DNA from: Oxytricha trifallax
Lineage: Eukaryota > Ciliophora > Spirotrichea > Sporadotrichida > Oxytrichidae
Assembly (NCBI GenBank): GCA_000711775.1
Contig: ARYC01000107.1
Span: forward strand, 186,001 to 250,000
Length of the DNA stretch: 64,000 bases
Direction of reading: 5' to 3'
Shown here: positions 21,560 to 31,992 of the stretch, piece by piece
Layout of the letters: every line of letters starts with the position of its first letter
How positions within the stretch are numbered: the stretch's first letter is position 1
The notes under the pieces: model-generated
What the model was told of the DNA's origin: nothing
Database searches by the model: none
Seen by the model: only the letters and a program-made list of their open reading frames with translations
Translations under genes and position numbers: made by a program

Positions 21560-23599
21560 ATGAGCGGTAACCTTCTAAGAAGAGTGGCATTACTTGGCGA
21601 AAGCCAATAAAAATTTGCATTCTAGTAACCAAAGAAAGTTGAGACCAGAGACGCTTGCACTCAGTGGGAACCCACACCTTTGACAACTTTGACAAGTCTA
21701 GCTTTGAGATTTAAATATAGAATCAAAAAGAAAAAATCAAAGAGAAAGAGCATTTATTGGAGGAGCTAAAATAGCCAGGAATTGATCAATAAATTCTAAC
21801 TGCCAAAGTTTAGTATTAATGCAAAGACTGCAATAAAATTTTCCACTATAAGTCTACCTACAAAAGGCATATCAGAGATTTTCATTGAGTAAAATTTATT
21901 TGAATTTCCAGAAATTATTTAATAATCAGAAATTCATTCACGCTATTTTATTAATAAATTGATTTAAATATATTAAAATGGCACGTATCTCAAAATCTAT
22001 AAAATTTCGAGATACGTGCCAAATAAATCGAATTAATTAATCAGGTTACTAATATTTGTTTTAATATGAAATAATGTTTTCAATAATTTAAAGTTCATAA
22101 AATAATTATTATTTAGATAATAATTTGATTAAAATGTTATATAGTTTAAACCTAAAGATTTTAAATTAATCAGCATTGTTTGTATTATAATATTTATTAA
22201 TATTTATTTATATAATTTCAAAAATATGAACTTTAAATTATTGAAAACATTATTTCATATTAAAACAAATATTAGTAACCTGATTAATTAATTCGATTTA
22301 TTTGGCACGTATCTCGAAATTTTATAGATTTTGAGATACGTGCCATTTTAATATATTTAAATCAATTTATTAATAAAATAGCGTGAATAAATTTCTGATT
22401 ATTAAATAATTTCTGGAAATTCAAATAAATTTTACTCATTATGACATAACACGGCTGTATCTAAAGCATTATAACAAGGATGACAAGTACATCTGTGAGT
22501 TTTGTGTTTAGCCATATTCACATACAAGAGATCTTAAAGAGCACTTGAAAAAAAAGCAAAATCAAAGTTTTGTTTTTCATCCATGAAGAGACAGGAAGAA
22601 GATTCCTATAAAAAAGAAGATTAATAAATCTAGCAGAGTCTCTCAGGATAGAAGTACAAAAGTATGTCAAGATGAAGAAAGCAGTCAGAAATTTTCCAGT
22701 CTCATAGATCAATATAATAATGGTAAAATTGAAGGTATGAAGATTCCATCTTGAAAATAATTGATATTGATTCTTGTCTTGAAATTCACTTCACTTTAGA
22801 GGATAAGATAGAGAAGAGAGTCATCACGGATGAATAGTTTGCCTACAAAATTTATCCTTTTAGATACTTTCTTGCTGATGACAAGTTTCAAATGGAATTT
22901 GCAATTGAATATTATGCTCTTTAAAAGGCAAAATAGAAGGAGTGTCGGCATATGATTTAGCTAGATGCCATTTTACTTGGAAAATTCCATGTAGCAAAAA
23001 ATCCATGTAGCATTTAGACTCCCTCTCATCTAAATGACCTACAGAGAATTCTTATCTGACAACAGATGTCAAAAAAAGATAGCTTAGATAATAAACCAGA
23101 TAGTTGAGGGAGTTTAAGAGCTTCACAAATTTTTCTAAGTTCATAGAGACTTAAAACCTGAAAATATAATACTTGACTTTCAACCTCTGAGAGTATATAT
23201 TATTGATTTCAACAGAGCTCAAAGAGTGCAAGCCTCTGCACTAGGAAATGTATTGGCACTCCAGGTTATTTTCCAGAAAGAGGAGATTCGAGAGACGGAG
23301 ATACTGCATGGGATAAATGGGCATTAGCAGCAATAATAATAGAGAGTGACATGCCTAAAAACGATTACTTTAGCTGCAAACGTGAGAGATATTCTAAGCA
23401 AAGAATCAAACAATATCTCGATAAGTATAAAATAAATGGAGATCTCAGAGAGATAGCTAACTCAACAATAATCAAGGCAAACAAGGAAAATGAAGCAACA
23501 ATAGAAACATTCAACATCAACTTAAAAATATAAAATTCAGAAAACTGCCACATGACTCTATGCTTATGTTTGTGTGAAATATTTAAGAATCTCGCTTGA
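21560..23599 (+). pseudogene. TBE-B zinc-finger/kinase gene remnant, interrupted by a 551-bp insertion
   Basis: Starts at the ATG at 21560 and ends at a TGA at 23597-23599. A first finger (CKDCNKIFHYKSTYKRH) precedes the nested insertion and a second (CEFCVQPYSHTRDLKEH) follows it. Kinase remnants include VHRDLKPENIILD and YIIDFNRAQ. Upstream and downstream frameshifts and several TGA codons show decay independent of the insertion. Removing the insertion with one ATT copy rejoins the frame as DFHYDITRLYLKHY, so the foldback hit coding sequence cleanly. The C-terminal tail (NINLKIQNSEN...) differs from copy A. Confidence 0.8.
21887..22437. mobile_element. 551-bp foldback element nested in the TBE-B kinase gene
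   Basis: A near-complete palindrome: GAGTAAAATTTATTTG at the left and its complement ending TTTACTC at the right, with similarity along almost the full arms (about 250 bp each). A shared block GGCACGTATCTC...GAGATACGTGCC forms a strong stem. ATT flanks both sides (21884-21886 and 22438-22440), and one ATT plus the flanks restores the reading frame of the host gene, so ATT is a 3-bp target duplication of the ANT type used by TBEs. No coding capacity, so non-autonomous; it is plausibly mobilised by TBE-type transposase, although its ends lack C4A4. Confidence 0.85.
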
Positions 23600-23741
23600 A
23601 ATTCTCACTTAAATTACTAGTATTTAAACTATAAACCCCGACTTAAAATCTATTAAAACCCTAATAAAGCAAGAGCTAATTGCAGCTTTTGATCAATCAA
23701 AAGTTCAATGATACTACTGAATGAGTTTTGGGGTTTTGAAT

Positions 23742-23920
23742 ACTGGCCATGTTCATTTAATATCTCAAACCTGATAAATTTGATTTTGATGATATCATTC
23801 TCTAAAATACATCATTAAAATTGTAATTGTACTACTATCTAACAAACATTTACTTGGATAGCAATAAGAACATCAAAATTCTTTGAGTTATTATTCTAAA
23901 TAATTATTTAAGAGCTCTCT
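23742..23920. other. AT-rich spacer, nothing recognised
   Basis: Short AT-rich stretch between the TBE-B right end and the next coding-like segment. Confidence 0.3.
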
Positions 23921-24260
23921 ATGCGTGTGTATCCTGCAATACTCGACACAGTGCAGCTAAAGGCCTATAATTTTATGAAAAAAGATGGTGAATACTTGAT
24001 TTAAAGTTCACATGACAAAGCAACGGACAACCTGATCTCTTCTAATAGCATCGAATTTCAACGAAGATGTTACAGCTACTTTATATTGGAAGACACATTT
24101 ATTACAAATTGATACCTTACTTATGGAAGAGCGTAATTAGATATTGACAATAGCAATGAGGAATGAAGTAGTTTTAAAAGCCAAGAAAACAAATATAGAT
24201 CAAATAAATAAGGAGACAAATCCTAGCACTAACTATCTTTATAATAACCTCTACTGACTG
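23921..24260 (+). pseudogene. Coding-like segment with in-frame TGAs, unknown
   Basis: From the ATG at 23921 a plus-strand frame (TAA/TAG as Gln) reads MRVYPAILDTVQLKAYNFMKK and continues with GEYLIQSSHDKATDN and EFQRRCYSYFILEDTFITN. A TGA follows at 24110, after which the same frame continues YLTYGRAQLDIDNSNEE to a second TGA at 24164. Composition is clearly coding-like and GC-richer than the flanks. The two TGAs sit where Trp would fit. No family is recognised; it may be a decayed gene or a retained coding segment with a nonsense mutation. Confidence 0.35.
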
Positions 24261-24455
24261 CTTTAATCCTTAATTATAAAATTTAAATTATGAAGCAATG
24301 AAGTTGAATATGTCATTTCAGATATCTTCTTAGCGCAAATGCAATAAATTTAATTGGAATTCTTAATGAAATTAATGGTATCAGCTAAGCTTTTTTCTAA
24401 GAATCCTTAATTATAATAAGAGAAAAGATAAATGTATAGCTAATTAAAATAATGA

Positions 24456-25579
24456 TATTGCTAGAGAATAATTGATTTGAGGAAATTGAAAAATATATAT
24501 ATAACGGTAAGCGTAATTAATTATAACTGCCTGTAATTTGATCAGCTTGTAATGGTAATTAGATTTATTAAACTTTTAATATTAAACTGATTGTATATTA
24601 TACATTGTACAGTTTTATGTTTTTAGTTTTTTAAATATTAAGGCGTACATATTAAATTTTACATTGTACAGTTTTAATAATTAAAGTTTTTAATTTAGTA
24701 GTTGTACAGTTTTAAAAACGTTGCTTTATAGAGTAATTAGTGTTATTTAGCTGCAAAGATTAAACGCGGATATCATTCACTGCCTTTCTCTTCTACTTAT
24801 TCCATTTAGAATAGCTGATAAGTCTTGATATCGTTCCTCTCCACAAATGTATGTCCTAAATCTGTTACTTCGTGCAACAAAATCTGTGAATCCCCGTCTT
24901 CAATCAAACGCTACCGAAAGTACAATGCCAGCTCGACCTCAGTAAAAGGAAACTTCTCTCCTGCTTTCAGCATCTTTGGCCATCTTGCTTGAAGTGTATT
25001 GTAAGATATTTTTGTATTGTCTAACTTTATTGTGGCATTGAAATATTAGTGCATGATCATACTTTGGGGTTTTAGCTGATATAGCGTTCTCGGCTTCTGT
25101 GTGTAATTGCTTTTCATTCTTGACTTTTATACACAACACAAAGATTTGCTTTTCGTTGACTCGAGCGTTTTTTTGTTACTTAGGGGTTCTTCCATCATAG
25201 ATTTGATACTTATCATGACTACTACTATGAGTGTTATAAAAAGCATTTCTCTATCGCTCGTTTGAGCAATTAGTGCTCTTATTTTTAATTTATTTTTGAT
25301 TACTCTATTAAGCAACGTATTTAAAACTGTACAACTACTAAATTAAAAACTTTAATTATTAAAACTGTACAATGTACAATTTATATGTACGCCTTAATAT
25401 TTAAAAAACTAAAAACATAAAACTGTACAATGTATAATATACAATCAGTTTAATATTAAAAGTTTAATAAATCTAATTACCATTACAAGCTAATCAAATT
25501 ACAGGCAGTTATAATTAATTACGCTTACCGTTATATATATATTTTTCAATTTCCTCAAATCAATTATACTTTAGCAATA
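24456..25579. mobile_element. 1.1-kb element with about 280-bp terminal inverted repeats
   Basis: 24456-24737 and 25299-25579 are inverted copies with few differences. Shared features include AAATTGAAAAATATATATAT, ACGGTAAGCGTAATTAATTA and repeated GTACAGTTTTA/ACATTGTACAG motifs. The outermost bases are TATTGCTA, flanked by ATGA on both sides (24452-24455 and 25580-25583), a possible 4-bp target duplication. The 560-bp unique middle is distinctly GC-richer and holds a candidate ORF on the minus strand. The ends do not resemble TBE ends, so this is a different transposon family. Confidence 0.75.
24773..25246 (-). CDS. Candidate 157-residue protein inside the 1.1-kb inverted-repeat element
   Basis: From the ATG at 25246 to a TGA at 24773 the frame is 158 codons without interruption (TAA/TAG as Gln). 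The C-terminal half is convincing: QARWPKMLKAGEKFPFTEVE, LALYFRQRLIEDGDS, HEVTDLGHTFVERNDIKTY. The N-terminal half is less so, and a neighbouring frame (KNEKQLHTEAENAISAKTPK...) also looks coding, so a frameshift near 25000 is possible. No transposase signature is visible. It is probably the element's own cargo or the C-terminus of a lost transposition protein. Confidence 0.4.
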
Positions 25580-25583
25580 ATGA

Positions 25584-26458
25584 AGAATAAAGCATTATTG
25601 GTATGAGGAGTAGACTTTGTTATATTAATGGCTAAACCTTTTAGACATTAGTATATAATTAATTTAATTGGTAATAACTTTTTTGGTTTTAAGTTTATTT
25701 GGTAATGTTTTTAATATTTCAAGGATAGTTGTTGTTTTCTTATCAGTAGTTAATTTTAAATCAACAAGTAATTATGATCTATTATATACAAACTTAGCTT
25801 TCAGCCATTTCTTTTCTCTTTTTAAATATAGGGGATGTATATGTATTTAATGCAACTCTATTTAAATAGTAGTTTAGTTTATAGTTTTATTTCCCTCAAT
25901 GTCTCATAGTGAGTTAATATCAAAGATGAATAATTAAAAGCAATTATTAAATGCAAGTTAGGCTGAAAGCCGATCTAACTTCCAGCTTAACCTGATATTA
26001 AACGCACATAATAATAAAATAGTGCTTTTAATATTTAAAATTAAAGCGTATCTTGAATGGGCTATATATATTAGAATTTGGAGGTCTTTGATCAATAACC
26101 GTTTGTTGGAACTCTTCTGCTCAATGAATTTACTCTAATTCTAATTTTTAGATTATTCGATAACTTCTCTATTAATTTAATTAACTTTGGTGATATAGAA
26201 ATCCTTTCTTATTTCTTGATATTTATGTGTTATATTTTTAATTATAAATTGTTAGTATATTAATAGTAATGTTAGTCTTTTCAGATTGCTCCCTGAAATC
26301 TTCTCTTTTTGTTGTCATAGTGGGCTCTTTCAACAATCAGTAGCAACATTTATTGAGTTGTCTTGAGTATCACTATTTTTTTTGGATTTGGTTTATTTTA
26401 AGGTTTTATATTTATATTATTTATACTATCTTGGTTATCAGTTATAATTCTATTAAAA
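25584..26458. other. AT-rich region, nothing firmly recognised
   Basis: AT-rich with no reliable gene. A 60-residue standard-code frame at 25668-25850 is Ser/Leu/Phe-rich and unconvincing. Confidence 0.3.
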
Positions 26459-26875
26459 AACGCTTGGCTTGATGAAAATTTACAGAATAAACTTAGATTC
26501 ATCATCATTCGAGAGGTCGTGGTTTATAAGCTATTTCCGATTTCTTTGATGAAAAACTACATCTATTTTAGAGATAATTATGGTTCATTATATGCATAAC
26601 TTGCTACTCTCTAAAAGCCACCCTGAGTAAGATTTGAGTGAAGAGGCATGAAACCTAGAAATTTTATAAATAAAACTGAAAGTTTGGATGAAGCACAGTA
26701 AGATAACTTGTAATTAGAGAAATTAATTTAATTTTAAGAATTAAAAGTGCTATTAATTCATTTTAATTTATATATAACCCTCATTTAATATTTAATGATT
26801 CTGGGATTTTATCACAAAATTTAATTATAGAACAACATCAACTAACTTTCGCAATTAAATAATTTATTGTATTGA
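26459..26875 (+). pseudogene. Coding-like segment with two adjacent in-frame TGAs
   Basis: Plus-strand frame (TAA/TAG as Gln) reads NAWLDENLQNKLRFIII, then VYKLFPISLMKNYIYFRDN and YAQLATLQKPP, then TGA (26624), VRFE, TGA (26639), then RGMKPRNFINKTESLDEAQQ and onward to a TGA at 26873. The frame never shifts across both TGAs and the sequence around them looks continuous if each were Trp (a normal TGG Trp also occurs in the same frame). Interpreted as a gene inactivated by TGG-to-TGA changes. Family unknown. The last 100 bp are AT-rich and may be non-coding. Confidence 0.35.
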
Positions 26876-27716
26876 TGGGCCAGTTAAATATATTATATTT
26901 AATTTAGCAATCTAAATAAAGTGTAAATTTATTCATGAAAATAATAATAAAACAAATTTTCAAAATTAAAAATTATTAAATACTCATAAGGTATTTATAG
27001 TAAGCTATATCATCTCATTTAATATATGAAAACTATCTCTTTTCTAAGATTTGAAAAACAGCACATTAAAATAAAATTTATAACGCTATCAATATTGTTA
27101 ATGCATAAAGAGTTAGCAAAATTCACTATAAAAGATTAATATAGGCAGCAATAATTATGACAAAGAAATTTAAATAGAATGCTACAATCAAAAATCAATT
27201 TATGCATACTTATAAGACAATAGATTTCATACTATTATAGAATATTATAGAGCATCATTTATATATTTTATGAGTCTTCATATCTTTATAATTCGATGTT
27301 TTATTATAATATTGGAATTCTATTTTATTATTGTCTTTATTATTAATTTATGGTATATTTAAGTATGATAGTATATTTATTTATTCAATTGAATAATTAA
27401 TTAAATAGAGCTATCAAGGTAGCTAAAGGATGCTAAAAAATATTTAATAATAAAGTTACTTAATGATTTGTAAATAGTTAAGCTATAATTATTCAATAAT
27501 ATACTTTTGCTTTGCAAAGGAAGTACTTATTGATTTAGAGAAGCTAGATTTAAATTAAAATTTTATTGAGTTGATGAGCATAAGACAATATATTCAGAGA
27601 AGGAGAACAATTATATGGGTGTTAGAGTATATTTAGCTTAAATATTTATATATTAATTTAGAATAAAAAGGTTTTATAATTACAAATATGAGTTAACTTG
27701 AAAAAACAATTGTGTT

Positions 27717-27800
27717 TATCGTGATCCTTTCAATCTAGAAGCATTTGCCACATCTTCAGCTAGTTCATCCCTTGACTTTGACTCTGATGCATGAGATGTC
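27717..27800 (+). CDS. Possible small C-terminal coding segment
   Basis: A GC-richer island just upstream of TBE copy C reads DPFNLEAFATSSASSSLDF then DSDA before a TGA (27792). The Ser-rich acidic end looks like a protein C-terminus. The opposite strand is also open (ASESKSRDELAEDVANAS), so the strand is uncertain. Too short to assign. Confidence 0.25.
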
Positions 27801-27880
27801 TGATAAATTTGATAATAATTTGCCGCAAATCAAAGGTATTTGCATTTAGTAATATTCTAAGTTTCTCACTTATAGAGAAT

Positions 27881-27965
27881 CAAAACCCCAAAACCCCTTA
27901 GTGAGGTTTATAAGTGCTTTGATTTGTAGGGTATAGTTGGGGTCTTATTGGGGTTAGTAGAGAAA
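27881..27965 (+). repeat. Left terminal inverted repeat of TBE copy C
   Basis: About 85 bp, an inverted copy of 31905-31989 and the same repeat as in copy A, with the outer 17-base C4A4 tract. Confidence 0.95.
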
Positions 27966-28019
27966 AAGCAGGATTTATATGAATTTAATGTAAATTTAAT
28001 GATTATTAGGTGAATTAAC

Positions 28020-29468
28020 TCAAACGAATTTAATTTGCTTGTCTTTGTTATATCTCTTGAATCTTGCAGTCTTTAGTGGTTCAAGCATGTCGTCTAATGA
28101 TTATCTAGGATAGTGAGGAGCTCTTACTATTATCATCTCTACTAAATTTCTAATTTCTTCGCTTACATCTTCCTGCTTTATATGTTTCTAAGCTAAGCTA
28201 ATTGATTATTTTTCATGCTTTGTGCCAAAGTAAGACATACTTTCCATATCGCTCTCTAATATAATAGCAGCAACTGCCCATACATCCCATTATACTGAAC
28301 CATTGGTCCACTTCTCTCTGATTGGAAAGTATCAAGGGGTTCCAAGAACCTTAGCTAAGGTTATATTTTCTTACCGTGATGCTCTATTGAAATCGATGAC
28401 AACTACTTCTAAAGGGCATATGTTCAACATATCATTTTCAGGCTTCAAATCTCTATGAACATATCCAAGTTCATGCAACTCTTTGACACCCTTTATCATA
28501 TCTGATAGAATATCATTCAAATCATTTGGATATCTGTTATGATATAAATAGTCTCTAAGAGTCATTTCGAATTTCTTTAGTCTAAGTGCGATGAAACCAA
28601 AGCCTAAAATAACCCCATCTAACTTTAGCAAATTCTTGCAGTCTCTTCTCTGTGCTTCTCTAAGAACCATATATTCGTTAGCGAATTCATTCTGGTACTG
28701 CTCATTCTTAATTAGATAGCTGAAAGGGTAAACCTTATATGCATACTTATCAACCACAATGAGCTTTACTTTGTTAGGCACGCTTATATTCAAATAATTT
28801 TCAATGGAACTGCTAAGATCAACTGCATTCAATGCAGGAATATACATAGCTCTCTCTTAGAAACATGCTTAAAAGATATTTCCTGCAGGTTGATTCATTG
28901 TTTCAAATCGTTTCTGCTTCTTGAGCCTTTCCTGCTATTCTCTCTGAGACTCAAGAGTATTTGATTTTCTCTTTGCTGGTACTAGTTTTTGAGTATCTAC
29001 ATCTTAAATCAAGAACTCACTAAAGTGATGCTTTTGCATATGCCTTTTAACTTTAGCTGAGTGAGTATATGGCTTCATGCATGTTGTGCACTAATACCTG
29101 CCATCTACCTTATCGTGCTTGAAATACACCTTAGGCTTTCCAGAATGTATCTCTTTTATATGCCTCTTGAAGCTTTATTCAGTTGAGAAAAAATTCTAGC
29201 ACTCTTAACATTAAAATATTTTTATTTTTTCAACTGGTATCTGTTCTTTTTCTTCCTCAATATAATCAATTTGAGTTTAAACTCCTATATCTGTGTTCTC
29301 CCTCTGGTTTATAATTTCTATGATAAAAACCTCTGCTTCAAACTCAAGAGCTCTAAGCTCTACCTCCCTCTCAACATAATTAATTTCAGGCTTTTTAGTT
29401 TAGCCAAAGTTTAGCTATGATTATCCTACTCCAAGAGAAACTGCTTTACGATTTAAGTTAGCCGCCAT
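28020..29468 (-). pseudogene. TBE 57-kDa zinc-finger/kinase gene, one nonsense codon
   Basis: Same length as copy A (483 codons, ATG at 29468, TGA at 28020) with no net indels. The only break found is TGA at codon 379 (28332-28334), replacing the Gly of GTPGYF in the kinase activation segment. VHRDLKPEN and VVIDFNRA are preserved, and both zinc fingers are recognisable. Many substitutions relative to copy A are synonymous or conservative, which suggests past purifying selection on this protein before the nonsense mutation. Confidence 0.85.
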
Positions 29469-30034
29469 GTTTAAATTCAAATTTAAATTTCTATTATAAA
29501 GCTTTAATAGCCTCTCTAGTTATATTTACTCTGTATAGGAGTTGGCACTGCAACAATAATTGTTGAAATTGAAGAGTTAGATCTCATATTTATACTTAGT
29601 TTATTACTATAATTTTTCTAATTTCATGCTTAATTTTTTTAATTTTGGTACCAACATAGATAAAATTCAGGTTGGTATGGTACTAATTAGGTTTTGAACC
29701 ATTTTGGAACTTTTCCATTAAAACCTCATTAGTTTAAAACTAGGTACTAATTAAGTTTTGGTACTATTATATTGGTACCAATTAAAATTAAACGAATTTA
29801 GTACCAGTACTAATTAAATTTAAACAAATTTAGTTCTAATTTAATGGTACTAAATTGATAAAAATGGAGCTCAATCTCTGCAGTTTGTTACAGCTTCTGC
29901 AAACTTTCTCCACGTATCTTTGCAGGGTTGACCTCCCTATAAGATGCCCATATTTAATAGTAAGATTTTAAACAATAGGATCCAGAAGTCTATAAGTTAT
30001 AATTTGAAATTCATTAATAGGAAGAGGAACAAAG
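29469..30034. promoter_or_regulatory. Divergent intergenic region of TBE copy C
   Basis: Same 566-bp length and same GGTACCAATTA/AGTACTAATTA repeat array as in copy A, including the GC-richer GCAGTTTGTTACAGCTTCTG patch. The high similarity to copy A begins within this spacer. Confidence 0.5.
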
Positions 30035-30824
30035 ATGGAATCACTCAATGATCAAATGAAAAGAGTCGAGGCTCAAGAAATGATCTCAAGATTCAGAAGT
30101 TAAGAAGATCTCTATCGATACCTAACTTTACATGGTAAGATAACTTGATGACTAATAACATATTATACAGTTGGTTTATTCCTTCCAACGATGGAAGGTA
30201 CCAAAATTTCATTCTTGAAAGCAATACTTTGTGAGGAGAAGAAAGCTTTTAAAAATAAAGACATTAAACTAATAGAAATTCCAAACTACCCTGAGATTTC
30301 AGTCACTAATCTTTATGAGGATGCCATGTAAGATGAGGAAGTGGTAGCTTACCTTCCTACCAAGAAACAACTCTCTAATAAACTCCCAGAGAGGAACTTC
30401 TTCTTTGGTGTTCTTGTACAATAAAAGAGGATTATCTCAGAGAAATTATTGAAGAAGCACATAAGAAACGATATTCTATTTCTCCTGAAGACTAGAAGAA
30501 GCAAGGCATTCTAATAAGCTCAGCTTGGCTAGAGGAACTTAAGAAGCATCCTTATCTTTCAAGTAAGCTTTGACATATAACTTTGTAGGAAAATCAGGCA
30601 CTGGTATATATCTTATGAAAGAGCATGCTAAGGTTCATAGAGAGAGAAAGTCACAAAAAATTCATGAAGTGAGCAAGAGACTTTATAAAGATGTTTAAAA
30701 GCCAGATGAAATGAACATAGATGCAGGAGCTGGCACAAAGAGAAGAAATATGGGCCCAAACAAGCCATAAGAAGAGGAGAAGAAAGAGAACCCCAACCCA
30801 TTTATGGGCCAGTTTAATATGTGA
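30035..30824 (+). pseudogene. TBE middle gene (22-kDa position), internal frameshift
   Basis: Begins MESLNDQMKRVEAQEM and keeps both tiny introns. Relative to copy A it lacks one base in the FFFGxLG region near 30415, which shifts the frame. Its 3' end (ENPNPFMGQFNM, TGA at 30822-30824) is in the ancestral frame, the part that copy A has lost. Between them copies A and C therefore define the intact gene. Confidence 0.8.
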
Positions 30825-30830
30825 ATATAT

Positions 30831-31888
30831 TCATTCGTTTAAATCTAAAACTTATTTATAAACATTCATTCTTCCCTTTCTCGCACAAATTTTTGTCTTA
30901 TCTACGCTCACTCTCTTACAGCTGCTTTGAATCAAGTCTACTGTATCGATGGGCAAGTCATGCATAAGATGATACAGCAGAAGCTTCTTGTAGTGAGTCT
31001 TTATTTAACTCCAGTAGAATTCTATTCCATTAAATTAAGGGCTGTAAGGAACGTGTATACAGGAGTTATGTTTAACTCTTCATAAGCTTTCTTAGACTCC
31101 TTAGTCTTATGAACTGATAGGTTATCAACAAACAGGATGATCTCTTGGTTGCTATACTTCTCTCTGAGCTTATGTAGGATCTCTATATACTACTCTCGCT
31201 TAATAGAGCGAGGGTGAATCACATAACTCTCTAAGCCTGAATTTCACTTATACCAGCTAAAATTGCATGAGTGACTACCTTTACTTTTTAGTCATAAACT
31301 TCTATGTTATCATACTTCTTGTACCATGAATTATTAATAAAGTGTTGAACGTAAACACAGCTTCATCTGCATGTATGAACTTGATGTTATTATCAATAGC
31401 TCTCTGCATTTAAACATAAAAATAGTTTAAATTATTACTATAAAATGGCACTGTAAAATCAATCACTCTCTTAACTCTGTTGCAGTCTTGAAAGTAATAC
31501 CGTTTCGTCTATAAATATTGGCTATAGTCTAAGGAGAGATACGCATGTCTGGAAACTTGCGATGAAACATGATAGCTCTTTAGTCAAGAGGAAAGTGAGC
31601 CTAATACTTTAATGTCTTAGAGTCACAGAGATAGTCAATATGGACCTGTGAGAACTATTTTTTCTTGCAGGATGTTTTCAAGAGCCTGAGTTATAATGTT
31701 AAACAGCTAACAAGCAATGATACCTAACAGTTGAGGCACTCTTGTGTAGGAGTCTACTATGGCTGTATAATTCAACACTGGTTTGACTTAGTCTATATTA
31801 ATACTTGTACCATACTAAGCTGAAGCAGTAAATCTAAATATTACTCATCATAAATAGACCCTAAATTTCGATAATTTCTATTTCTCAT
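30831..31888 (-). pseudogene. TBE transposase, multiple frameshifts
   Basis: Aligned with copy A from the ATG (31888) to the TGA (30831), it is 7 nt shorter overall. Single-base losses are visible near 31055, 31242, 31339, 31483 and elsewhere. At the position where copy A has its TGA, this copy has TAG (Gln). Catalytic motifs (HADEA, VDNLSVH, NGIEFYW) remain readable in pieces. Confidence 0.85.
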
Positions 31889-31904
31889 TTTGAAAATTGG
31901 CTAA

Positions 31905-31989
31905 TTTCTCTACTAACCCCAATAAGACCCCAACTATACCCTACAAATCAAAGCACTTATAAACCTCACTAAGGGGTTTTGGGGTTTTG
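31905..31989 (-). repeat. Right terminal inverted repeat of TBE copy C
   Basis: Inverted copy of 27881-27965, ending GGGGTTTTGGGGTTTTG. Confidence 0.95.
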
Positions 31990-31992
31990 AAT

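Larger units (their letters stand above)
19014..23738. mobile_element. Divergent TBE element (TBE-B), decayed, with nested insertion
   Basis: Ends are CAAAACCCAAAAACCCC (left) and the reverse complement of CAAAACCCCAAAACTC (right), flanked by AAT on both sides (19011-19013 and 23739-23741), the ANT-type duplication of TBEs. The terminal inverted repeats are imperfect over about 120 bp and differ from those of copies A and C after the telomere-like tract. Gene order is the TBE order but inverted relative to A and C: transposase (plus), middle gene (minus), kinase/zinc finger (plus). Removing the 551-bp nested foldback element leaves about 4.17 kb, close to the other TBEs. It is probably an older TBE2/TBE3-type family member; the subfamily is not assigned. 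Confidence 0.9.
27881..31989. mobile_element. TBE transposon copy C, complete ends, decayed genes (4109 bp)
   Basis: Ends are identical in type to copy A (CAAAACCCCAAAACCCCTTAG and its complement) and flanked by AAT on both sides (27878-27880 and 31990-31992). Same gene order and orientation as copy A. The transposase/middle-gene half (about 29940-31989) is nearly identical to copy A by eye, differing mainly by small indels. The kinase half (28020-29468) differs at a visibly higher rate, so the two copies are mosaics rather than uniformly diverged sisters. Confidence 0.95.
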
